Source: CAZJGF01 sp964545665 (lineage in GTDB: Bacteria > Chloroflexota > Dehalococcoidia > GIF9 > AB-539-J10). From it: DNA of 8,208 nt. Under the pieces are notes generated by a model that saw only the letters and a list, made by a program, of their open reading frames with translations, was not told where the DNA came from and made no database searches. This document shows, piece after piece, positions 1 to 6,688 of this stretch; the first letter of the stretch is position 1; each line of letters opens with the position of its first letter. The stretch covers positions 1 to 8,208 of the forward strand of contig CAZJGF010000074.1 of assembly GCA_964545665.1 (NCBI GenBank), read 5' to 3'. The translations under genes were made by a program, and so were the position numbers.

Positions 1-340
1 ACTATGTAACTAGCTAAGGAAATGGCAAAGAGGCATAAGGCTAGCGAGGAAAGGCGAAAATTTGCCTTTTCAAATAGAAAAACAATCTGAAATGCTCGTT
101 GCTAAACGACCTCTCCTAAGGGCTGTTGAACACCCCGCCTCTTTTGTTAAGTTAGTTCAACAATCCAAGCTATTGTTACTTTCTAGCCTTTTACGGTGGT
201 CGCTTTACCTATCAAAAGAATTATTTGGCAACAAGATAGTTGTCGAGGCCGATGTATCTGCTGCCACTCATGAAGTTCTATCTGCTATCCTCTAAATCAT
301 TTGAGCTGGCCAGAATCTATACAGCATATAGCCCCGTTGA
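1..340. other. Left flank without a convincing gene
   Basis: This stretch lies downstream of the AOR stop codon and I see no gene I can defend. A plus-strand frame is open to a stop at 293-295, but it has only a TTG start at 62 without a ribosome site, and its translation matches no family I know. A 22-codon ORF at 22-90 on the plus strand has AAGGA just before its ATG and could be a remnant. An 8-bp palindrome CTGGCCAG sits at 306-313 and a weak 5-bp hairpin at 317-331. Neither is followed by a T tract in the AOR reading direction, so I see no intrinsic terminator for the operon. Confidence 0.5.
48..71 (+). terminator. Small terminator-like hairpin
   Basis: Positions 48-57 pair with 62-71 around a 4-nt loop. 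This gives 10 pairs if the two G-U pairs (49-70 and 56-63) are counted, which form only in plus-strand RNA. The 3' arm contains TTTT, but the T tract is part of the stem and does not follow it. It could end a plus-strand transcript entering from left of the window. It is a weak candidate and may be chance in AT-rich sequence. Confidence 0.25.
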
Positions 341-2242
341 CTAACCAAGCTTTCCCATCCCCTCTAATTCACTGGCTATCTCTTCAAGACCTAGCTCTAC
401 TAATTTCGCTTTAGTTGGCAAGCCAGAATTATTCCACCCCCTCAAGCTGTAATACTCATCGAGCATAGGTTCTAAATTAACTACTTGTCCTTTGGCTGGG
501 CCTTCTGGCAGAGTTTCCTTCAAGAACCTCTCTGGTAGGGTATCATCCTTTCTGCTCCAACCTTCCCTTATATTGTAGGCGTGCTCTAAGTTTATCACCC
601 GCTCCCCTATACGCATTACATCCTTATCAGTAAGGTTCAAGCCGGTAACCGCATTGTAGAGTTTAGCTTCCTGTGCCGCTATGCCAATTTTGGGAAGATA
701 GTAATATACCATCTCACAGATCTGCATCACATTTTGAAAGGCGTTAGTCTCTTCAACCCACTTACGCATAACTGCTTTATTCTCTTCGGTATAAGGATCA
801 ACTGGTTGCCCATCCCACACTTCACCCCGTACTGGGTCCCACCCACCCATGCGATACTCGCTAAACAATTCACCCATGCAATGCTCTGCACCTCTACCAG
901 CCACGGCGTAGCCTAGCCCCCAGCCCTTCATTCCCCGTGGATCAACATAATCTATGGCTGAACCCTTCACATGCATAGCAAATGCCTCTGAACCTTGCCC
1001 AACCCTCTCCGACATCTTCTTCATGCCTTCGGCAAGTAAATCGCCAAATCCTTGTCGGTAGGTAATCATGTCAAGCAATTTCAGTAAAGTCTCACCGTCT
1101 CCCCATTCTAGCCTCAAGCCCCCTGTATCTCCCTCGGTTAGGATCCCCTTTTGAAAACACTCTATTGCCCATGGAATGACTGCGCCTATCTCTGTCCAGT
1201 CCATGCCGTACATGTCACAAAAAGAAGCAGCTCTAAGCGCAACCACTAGGTCGTTACTCGCTATTATTGAACCAAAATAGAGCTGACTACCAGCTTCTGC
1301 CCCAATTCCCCATGTCCCCTTAAACCGGCCTTTAGTAATTACATAAATCTTATCGCAAGGAGCACAGCAGGAAAAACAAGCCTTCGGTTGCTTAAGCAGG
1401 TGATCCTCCAGCATATGCTGGGCATACAAAGGTTCACCTTGAGGGAAAATACCCTCCTGAAAATTCCTGGTTGGCAAGACACCTAATGAATTTATTATCT
1501 CCTGATAGTCAGTTAGTCCGTAAACCAGACGTGCTCGATACATTTCCTCAAGTGATTGCCACTCTTGTAACGTCTCCCTAGCAACTTCTTCAAGCTGCTT
1601 GGGGTGGGCTACTTTTATCCCTTTTGTGCCCCTTATGGCAATTGCCTTGAGTTTCTTTGACCCCATAATTGCTCCCATGCCACACTTGGCGAAAGCCCTT
1701 CCCAAGTCGGATATTACATTTGCAAACCTAACGAGATTCTCCCCGGCAGGACCAATGCCAACTACAGCGGCATCAGCATAGCCAACCTCCCTTTGTAGTG
1801 CTCTTCGAGCTTCTTGGGTTGTCTTACCCCAAAGCTGCCTGGCGTCTCTCAACTCAACCTTGTCATCGTTTATCCAGAGATATACTGGCTTTTCAGCTTG
1901 ACCTTCAACGATTATTGAGTCATAGCCAGCATACTTTAGTTCCGCACCGAAAGGACCGCCAGCATTTGTTGTCCCATACATATCTGACATCGGGGACTTT
2001 GCTGTTAGCGTTACCCTTGAATTGCCGGGTACTCGAGTCCCAACGCATGGACCGGTGCCGAATATCATCTTGTTTTCAGGGCTTAATGGGTCGATTCCTG
2101 GTCTGGTTTCGTCAAGTAATATCTTTGTGTTAAGCCCTCTGCCCCCCACATACTTGTTGGCTACTTTCTCGTTTAACGGTTCCCTGGTTACTTTCCCATT
2201 ACTTAGATTGACCCTTAAAGTAGTCCCCGTCCAGCCGTTCAT
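341..2242 (-). CDS. aor: Aldehyde:ferredoxin oxidoreductase (tungsten/molybdenum bis-pterin enzyme)
   Basis: The protein has 633 residues, the usual length for the AOR family. These enzymes oxidise aldehydes to carboxylates (or the reverse) in the cytoplasm of anaerobes, using a bis-pterin W or Mo centre, one [4Fe-4S] cluster and ferredoxin. The N-terminal domain (about 1-205) shows GGRGLNTKIL near 33-42 and the family block GGPFGAELKYAGYD at 95-108. Cys289, Cys292 and Cys296 form CxxCxxxC, with an extra Cys293. Glu316 and His454 fall where the catalytic Glu and His of Pyrococcus AOR are expected, and DPRG at 434-437 is the pterin-region motif. The fourth cluster ligand is probably Cys509, but the usual DxxGLC reads NVMQIC. 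AGGAGG at 2250-2255, 7 nt before the ATG, fixes the start. It is the last gene of the operon, 36 nt after the ferredoxin. The metal and substrate cannot be told from the sequence. Confidence 0.95.
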   Translation of the reverse strand: MNGWTGTTLRVNLSNGKVTREPLNEKVANKYVGGRGLNTKILLDETRPGIDPLSPENKMIFGTGPCVGTRVPGNSRVTLTAKSPMSDMYGTTNAGGPFGAELKYAGYDSIIVEGQAEKPVYLWINDDKVELRDARQLWGKTTQEARRALQREVGYADAAVVGIGPAGENLVRFANVISDLGRAFAKCGMGAIMGSKKLKAIAIRGTKGIKVAHPKQLEEVARETLQEWQSLEEMYRARLVYGLTDYQEIINSLGVLPTRNFQEGIFPQGEPLYAQHMLEDHLLKQPKACFSCCAPCDKIYVITKGRFKGTWGIGAEAGSQLYFGSIIASNDLVVALRAASFCDMYGMDWTEIGAVIPWAIECFQKGILTEGDTGGLRLEWGDGETLLKLLDMITYRQGFGDLLAEGMKKMSERVGQGSEAFAMHVKGSAIDYVDPRGMKGWGLGYAVAGRGAEHCMGELFSEYRMGGWDPVRGEVWDGQPVDPYTEENKAVMRKWVEETNAFQNVMQICEMVYYYLPKIGIAAQEAKLYNAVTGLNLTDKDVMRIGERVINLEHAYNIREGWSRKDDTLPERFLKETLPEGPAKGQVVNLEPMLDEYYSLRGWNNSGLPTKAKLVELGLEEIASELEGMGKLG

Positions 2243-2249
2243 ACTTTTG

Positions 2250-2255
2250 CCTCCT
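2250..2255 (-). promoter_or_regulatory. Ribosome binding site of the AOR gene
   Basis: The minus strand reads AGGAGG seven bases before the ATG at 2242. It is a full match to the anti-Shine-Dalgarno core and supports this start. Confidence 0.8.
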
Positions 2256-2278
2256 GAAGATTACTTAGCATTTACAAC

Positions 2279-2599
2279 TTAAGCTTCGATTACAGAAGAT
2301 ACGGGAATGGGGAAACTTCCGATGGTGACATTCTTTCTGCCAATAATCGCTTCCTCCATCCCAACAATGCTTAGTGCATCCAGCGGGCATGCTTCAACAC
2401 ACTGGTTGCAGAAATCACACTTCACATCTTGAATAGCAATGTAGACCCCTGTTTCTTCATTCGCCATTATCCTGATAAAAGACTTTTTGGGGTTATACTC
2501 ACCTTGATGTTGCATGGAACAAACCAGTTCACAAATCCTACAGCCTGAGCACTTGTCTGGGTCAAATATGATCACCTTTTCCTTCATTTCTATTTTCAT
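2279..2599 (-). CDS. 2[4Fe-4S] ferredoxin-like electron-transfer protein, probable AOR partner
   Basis: This is a small iron-sulphur protein of 106 residues with two CxxCxxCxxxC motifs: Cys17/20/23/27 and Cys61/64/67/71, the second followed by Pro. In this fold each cluster normally takes three ligands from one motif and the last from the other, giving two [4Fe-4S] clusters. The 33-residue spacer between motifs is longer than in clostridial ferredoxins. It resembles the small iron-sulphur subunits or partners encoded beside AOR, FOR and DmsB/HycB-type enzymes. There is no signal peptide or twin-arginine motif, so it acts in the cytoplasm. I start at the ATG at 2599 because AGAAGG lies 4 nt upstream. 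An in-frame ATG at 2632 would add 11 residues but has no ribosome site. Its place directly before AOR suggests it carries that enzyme's electrons, as a subunit or a free carrier. Confidence 0.88.
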   Translation of the reverse strand: MKIEMKEKVIIFDPDKCSGCRICELVCSMQHQGEYNPKKSFIRIMANEETGVYIAIQDVKCDFCNQCVEACPLDALSIVGMEEAIIGRKNVTIGSFPIPVSSVIEA

Positions 2600-2603
2600 G
2601 TCA

Positions 2604-2609
2604 CCTTCT
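2604..2609 (-). promoter_or_regulatory. Ribosome binding site deciding the ferredoxin start
   Basis: AGAAGG (followed by TGAC) on the minus strand lies 4 nt before the ATG at 2599. The upstream in-frame ATG at 2632 is preceded only by AT-rich sequence without purine-rich complementarity. The shorter protein is therefore preferred. Confidence 0.6.
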
Positions 2610-2707
2610 TTAAACTCCAATGTTGAAAACATCTATCATTGTGAAATTACATGGCTTCAGTTGACAATCCCCAGCCTGTGAAATGGTAATGCTGAGGAAT
2701 GAACCTA

Positions 2708-4669
2708 TTATGGCATTGACCACCTCTTGCTAAAAATTAGTAAATCATCAACAGTTATGTTGATCGCCAAGTGACTGGTTTTGTGCGTTGTTACCAGCTT
2801 TGACCTTATGTTTACTATACCTAGCTTGTGGCCTTCGATATTGGCGATTGTCTCTGATGTTACCTTGGCATCAGCAGGGTCTATGGCGGAGGCCACTGCC
2901 CGAACGTGAGTAACCATCTCCATGGTAGTCGTTGGGCTAACAACGATTTTCTCTTCAGTACCATTGCATACCGTGATTGTTGATGCTATCAGGTCACGTT
3001 CAATACGCCAATAAGGCTTGGAATATTCAATCGCGGCTGGCAGTTGCATTGGCGGTATGACTTCACGTAAGTTAGGAGGTGGGAGAGAAGGCGTCCGTTC
3101 TGGTACAAACGGGATAACTATCTGACTGGGATATTTCTGGCTGTGGTATACCGTGTTTGTCGCAGTCTTTGGAGTCGGCCAGATATATGGAAAATCAGAA
3201 CTGGCTATCGCCACTCTTAACCTGTGTCCTGCTTTCACCAGATAAGACGTGTCCCAGAGCTTCATCACTATCTCATATAGCTCTCCCGGCTTGACTGCAA
3301 GGATTGCCTCGCGTGATTCTCGCTTGGAGAGATTTAGAACACTAGAGGTTATCAAAGTTGAGCTTCCATCTGGGGCAACGTCGTTCAGCTTGACAGAAAT
3401 TACCCCTTCGTCAGCCGAGGTAGAGACGAATAGCTTCGCCACTGGTGCTCCGGCAATTTCCGTATCTTCAGGCAGCGGCTGGGTAGTATAGGTCAGTGAC
3501 AGGGCTTCATCATCTCTCTGATCCATTGGTAGACCAAATGCAAAGGCCCACTCATCCTCTAAGCCGCGGCAAACGCCGACAGTAGCATTGTGCTCAAAGC
3601 TATCAGATTCATCCTTATCTTCACATAGTTTACTATCCAGCACAGCTTCAGGATGCAGATAGAACGTAGTTTCCTTCCTTCGGACAACAGGCCACTCATT
3701 CTCATAGCGCCATTTACTTTCAGGCCCCTGTACTCGTATGGTTATTGGTGGTTCATTCATTATTCCAGTGTCTATTCCTTTTAACCAGTAGTCAAACCAT
3801 CTGACCATTTCGTTGAGGTAATCAACGTTAGGACCAGGCACCATAGAATCAGGCAGCCCATGCTTCCAAGGCCCAACCAGAAGTTTCTTAGGACATTTAA
3901 TTTCGTTATAGTAAGCAAGTGGTCCATCAGGAAAGGAATCTATGTCTCTAAAACCAAATATAAAATAGGAAGCAGCCTTCATGTTGTCCAGCCTGAATAG
4001 TGCAGCACCTTCACGCATAAAGTCATCTTCAGTTGGGTGTTCATAGAATGGGCTGAGATATTCTTTATAATGCTCAAGGTGGGAATTCCATACCTTTAAC
4101 CATCTAGCTTCCTCATCGGTATAAAAAGGAGGCATCACGTCCATGCACAGCTGCATGCCGTACCAAAGATTCAGTCCCAAGCAACGCAGAGCTCCGCCTG
4201 GATGAGTAAGAGCAGATGTAGTCATCTGAGCCATTACTGGTACGATAGCCTTAAGATGTGGGGGGTTCAGAGAAGCAACGTTTATGGATGTGAATCCTCC
4301 GTAAGACCAACCACACATCCCAACGTTTCCATTGCACCATGGCTGTTGAGCAATCCACTCAACGGCGTCGTACCCGTCCTCCCACTGCTGAAATCTCATA
4401 AACCCACTTTGGCCCTCAGAATTACCTGTACCTCTCATATCCAGAAGAACATAAACGTAACCTCTCGGGGCAAATGCACGCAGTTCCTCAGTTACGATTA
4501 CTTTACCGATCAAGCCATCCTTGTGGTAGGGGTAGATGGTCAGCACCGCTGGGAATTTACCTGCGGTATCAGGCATGTAGAGGTCACAAGCCAGCTGCAC
4601 TCCATCTCTCATAGGTATGAGTACATTTTTCACCACTTTGGCATCGTATTTCGCTTCTGTTGGTTCCAT
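2708..4669 (-). CDS. CocE/NonD family alpha/beta hydrolase (X-Pro dipeptidyl-peptidase S15-type)
   Basis: The protein has 653 residues and belongs to the serine hydrolases related to cocaine esterase, glutaryl-7-ACA acylase and PepX, which cleave esters or amides. The catalytic domain begins after about residue 12. The oxyanion-type Tyr48 lies in YPYHKDG. The strand-loop RGTGNSEG follows at about 79-86, and the nucleophile Ser122 sits in GWSYGG. Asp242 in GFRD and His270 in GPWKHG complete the triad. A beta-rich PepX_C-like domain spans roughly 285-530. A further 110 residues or so at the C-terminus match the extra domain seen in longer CocE/NonD proteins. There is no signal peptide, so it is cytoplasmic. 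GGAGG at 4678-4682, 8 nt before the ATG, fixes the start. An in-frame TTG at 4684 overlaps that site and is rejected. It lies 43 nt after dctM, which suggests it acts on the imported solute. The substrate is unknown. Confidence 0.92.
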   Translation of the reverse strand: MEPTEAKYDAKVVKNVLIPMRDGVQLACDLYMPDTAGKFPAVLTIYPYHKDGLIGKVIVTEELRAFAPRGYVYVLLDMRGTGNSEGQSGFMRFQQWEDGYDAVEWIAQQPWCNGNVGMCGWSYGGFTSINVASLNPPHLKAIVPVMAQMTTSALTHPGGALRCLGLNLWYGMQLCMDVMPPFYTDEEARWLKVWNSHLEHYKEYLSPFYEHPTEDDFMREGAALFRLDNMKAASYFIFGFRDIDSFPDGPLAYYNEIKCPKKLLVGPWKHGLPDSMVPGPNVDYLNEMVRWFDYWLKGIDTGIMNEPPITIRVQGPESKWRYENEWPVVRRKETTFYLHPEAVLDSKLCEDKDESDSFEHNATVGVCRGLEDEWAFAFGLPMDQRDDEALSLTYTTQPLPEDTEIAGAPVAKLFVSTSADEGVISVKLNDVAPDGSSTLITSSVLNLSKRESREAILAVKPGELYEIVMKLWDTSYLVKAGHRLRVAIASSDFPYIWPTPKTATNTVYHSQKYPSQIVIPFVPERTPSLPPPNLREVIPPMQLPAAIEYSKPYWRIERDLIASTITVCNGTEEKIVVSPTTTMEMVTHVRAVASAIDPADAKVTSETIANIEGHKLGIVNIRSKLVTTHKTSHLAINITVDDLLIFSKRWSMP

Positions 4670-4677
4670 TGCAAAAA

Positions 4678-4682
4678 CCTCC
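4678..4682 (-). promoter_or_regulatory. Ribosome binding site deciding the hydrolase start
   Basis: GGAGG on the minus strand is 8 nt before the ATG at 4669. The in-frame TTG at 4684-4682 runs into this site, so it cannot be the start it serves. Confidence 0.8.
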
Positions 4683-4712
4683 AATTCTTTCTTCGTTAAG
4701 ACGGGTCATTGG

Positions 4713-6038
4713 TTATCCGCTGGGAAATATTATGCTGGGCAGCCACAGGGCGATTTGAGGAAAGGCGATGACTATACCCAAACAAGCAGCCTGAATCCCC
4801 ACATAGGGGATAACGGACTTATAGATATCAGCCAAGGTTATCCCTGAATCTTTAGGCACAACGCTCTTCATGATAAACAGGTTCCAGCCGAAGGGAGGTG
4901 TTACGAAAGCCATCTGGCAGTTTAGAGTATAGAGAATACCATACCAGACTAGGGGGAAGCCCATCTTGGCCACGAGAGGGATATAAAGGGGAGCAACGAT
5001 GAGCAGCATGGCGGTATCATCCATAACCATTCCTAAGAGGAAGAAGCTGAGCTGCATGGCAATTATAATTCCAAGATCACCGCCTGGTGCCAGGCGAAGG
5101 AGATTCTCTATGGAACGTGCTGCCCCAAGCCCATCAAAGACCGAACTGAAGAAGAGAGCCGCCATAAAGAGCCACATGATCATGACCGTGCTCTTCAGGG
5201 ATTCATCCATTACCGTTTTGAGAAGATTAAAGGTTAATCTCCGCTCAATCGCGGTGATTACTAGAGCCCCGACAGCACCGATGGCGGCACACTCGATTAG
5301 ACTGCTTACCCCCATGAAAAGTAGCCCTAACACCAGGAAAATAAGGACTATCGGGGCTATTCCCGCTCCTAGAGCGCGAAACTTCTCCCCCCAACTGGCT
5401 CGCATCTCAGGAGGTAGTGCTGGTCCAAGATGAGGTTGAATCCGGCATCTTATCCCAATATAGATAATATACATACCAGCTAAGAGGATGCCGGGGATAA
5501 TACCAGCTATCCACAGGTGACCAATCGATACTCTGGCGATCATGCCATAGATAATCAAAACGACACTGGGGGGAATGAGAAAGCCCAGGGAACCACAGGC
5601 CGGGATAAGCCCTACTACCATTGACTTGTCATACTTCCGTTTGAGCATGGATGGTAAGGCGACGGTACCAGCGATTACGGTAGCCGCAAAGGATAGCCCT
5701 GACATCGCCGATATCAGGGCAACGAGGCCCACGGTTCCCATAGCCAAACCCCCGTTAACACGCCCCATCCAGAGATGTAGGGCATGATAAAGCTTTTCGC
5801 CTACTCCCGACCGAGCTATAAGCTGCCCCATGATAATAAACTGGGGGATGGCGAGCAGAGTCCACCATCCGATGACGTTGTAACTGCCAAAGGCAAGCAT
5901 GTCAAGACCACCGGTACCCCACAGGGTTGCGGTAGCAATAGCGGCCACGCCGCCAATAACCAGAAAAAGCCGCTGCCCGGTAAAGAGTAGCCCTACCATG
6001 CCAGCAAACATTATGCCAGCAATAATTCCGTAACTCAT
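4713..6038 (-). CDS. dctM: TRAP transporter large permease, DctM family
   Basis: This is the 441-residue large membrane subunit of a tripartite ATP-independent periplasmic transporter. It forms the ion-coupled translocation path and belongs to the ion transporter superfamily. I see about 11-12 hydrophobic segments spread over the whole length. Family signatures are SAMSGLSFAATVIAG at about 110-124, GSLGFLIPPS at 149-158 followed by IIYG, and FVTPPFGWNLF at 378-388 near the second hairpin loop. The length is close to the family norm (about 425-430), with a slightly long N-terminus. Its ATG overlaps the dctQ stop in an ATGA junction, so translation is probably coupled. GGAAGG at 6046-6051 inside dctQ lies 7 nt before the ATG. 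The substrate cannot be read from this subunit. Confidence 0.96.
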   Translation of the reverse strand: MSYGIIAGIMFAGMVGLLFTGQRLFLVIGGVAAIATATLWGTGGLDMLAFGSYNVIGWWTLLAIPQFIIMGQLIARSGVGEKLYHALHLWMGRVNGGLAMGTVGLVALISAMSGLSFAATVIAGTVALPSMLKRKYDKSMVVGLIPACGSLGFLIPPSVVLIIYGMIARVSIGHLWIAGIIPGILLAGMYIIYIGIRCRIQPHLGPALPPEMRASWGEKFRALGAGIAPIVLIFLVLGLLFMGVSSLIECAAIGAVGALVITAIERRLTFNLLKTVMDESLKSTVMIMWLFMAALFFSSVFDGLGAARSIENLLRLAPGGDLGIIIAMQLSFFLLGMVMDDTAMLLIVAPLYIPLVAKMGFPLVWYGILYTLNCQMAFVTPPFGWNLFIMKSVVPKDSGITLADIYKSVIPYVGIQAACLGIVIAFPQIALWLPSIIFPSG

Positions 6039-6550
6039 TCCAAAACCTTCCCGCTTATTGCCAGGTGGACATCCTTAATGAAGAAGGCCACTGCTTCCAG
6101 CAACACTAGTATAATCCCCAATACCATAATGGCCTTAATCGGTCCGACATAGGTATGTATACCGCACGCTTGCCTTTCTCCTGCCATTATGGAAATAGCG
6201 GTATAGTAAGAGAATTTCCAGAGCAGCCCCCCCAAGTAGAAAGCGGCCACAGAAAAGGTAGCGACATCGACAATAGCTCGCCTTCTCGGGGACCACCGAG
6301 AGTAAAGGGCATCCATCCTGATGTGCCCCTCATGAAGAAAGACATATCCACCACCAAGAAAGACATAGCCCCAAAAGATGTACTGTGTTATCTCGGGGAG
6401 CCAGAGATGAGGGGCATTAAACGCAGACCGGCAGATTGCTTCATAGAACATAAGCCCAGCCAGACCCCAGATGACGTAGCCAGCCCCTTTCCCCAGCCGC
6501 TCATTGAACCACCCTATAGCATTGACATAACTTAATAAAGCCTTTTTCAT
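6035..6550 (-). CDS. dctQ: TRAP transporter small permease, DctQ family
   Basis: The protein has 171 residues and is the four-helix membrane subunit that pairs with DctM. Hydrophobic segments lie at about 22-43, 54-74, 94-115 and 136-158. Between helices 2 and 3 is the family motif HIRMDALYSRWSPRRR (76-91). The LWLPE before helix 2 corresponds to the usual W-x-x-E region. I start at the ATG at 6550, giving the typical charged MKK N-terminus. A TTG at 6568 would add six residues, and neither start has a strong ribosome site, so the start is not certain. The stop overlaps the dctM start by 4 nt. The gene is separated from dctP by a 138-nt spacer with a strong stem-loop, which may lower permease expression relative to the receptor. 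Confidence 0.93.
   Translation of the reverse strand: MKKALLSYVNAIGWFNERLGKGAGYVIWGLAGLMFYEAICRSAFNAPHLWLPEITQYIFWGYVFLGGGYVFLHEGHIRMDALYSRWSPRRRAIVDVATFSVAAFYLGGLLWKFSYYTAISIMAGERQACGIHTYVGPIKAIMVLGIILVLLEAVAFFIKDVHLAISGKVLE
6046..6051 (-). promoter_or_regulatory. Ribosome binding site of dctM inside dctQ
   Basis: GGAAGG on the minus strand lies 7 nt before the dctM ATG at 6038, within the last codons of dctQ. With the ATGA overlap it supports coupled translation of the two membrane subunits. Confidence 0.6.
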
Positions 6551-6599
6551 AAGGGGCTCGTCAAGCAAAGTATATTATAGTATAGTGCATGTCCAGTCA

Positions 6600-6644
6600 T
6601 TAGCCCCCCTCCCAGTCCATAATTCTTGGGGGGAGGGAGGCTAA
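6600..6644 (-). promoter_or_regulatory. Intercistronic stem-loop between dctP and dctQ
   Basis: Positions 6600-6613 are complementary to 6631-6644 at 13 of 14 positions (the mismatch is 6606 with 6638), around a 17-nt loop that can add three more pairs (6617-6619 with 6627-6629). The stem is very GC-rich. No T tract follows it in the direction of transcription, so it is not a normal intrinsic terminator. Such hairpins after a binding-protein gene usually protect its mRNA end, or partly terminate, so that the receptor is made in excess over the permease. That role is inferred here. Confidence 0.7.
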
Positions 6645-6688
6645 CTCATTCCTAGCTATACATCAAGAATCAAGATAAACTAGTTCAG

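Noticed and set aside
2600..2632. ATG at 2632 as the ferredoxin start
   Set aside because: No ribosome site precedes it, while the ATG at 2599 has AGAAGG 4 nt upstream. It remains possible but less likely.
4669..4684. TTG at 4684 as the hydrolase start
   Set aside because: It overlaps the GGAGG ribosome site that is correctly spaced for the ATG at 4669, and the family alignment does not need the five extra residues.
4202..5433. Plus-strand ORFs of 144 and 165 codons opposite the hydrolase and dctM
   Set aside because: They lie fully opposite well-supported genes, lack family motifs and show the arginine/serine/proline bias typical of antisense frames.
6574..6579. Perfect TATAAT on the minus strand before dctQ as a separate promoter
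   Set aside because: There is no acceptable -35 at 16-18 bp (TAATGA at 17) and no extended -10 TG. The sequence around it is AT-rich, so I treat it as chance, though an internal promoter is not excluded.
6600..6644. Intrinsic terminator after dctP
   Set aside because: The stem is strong, but the sequence following it on the minus strand has no run of T.
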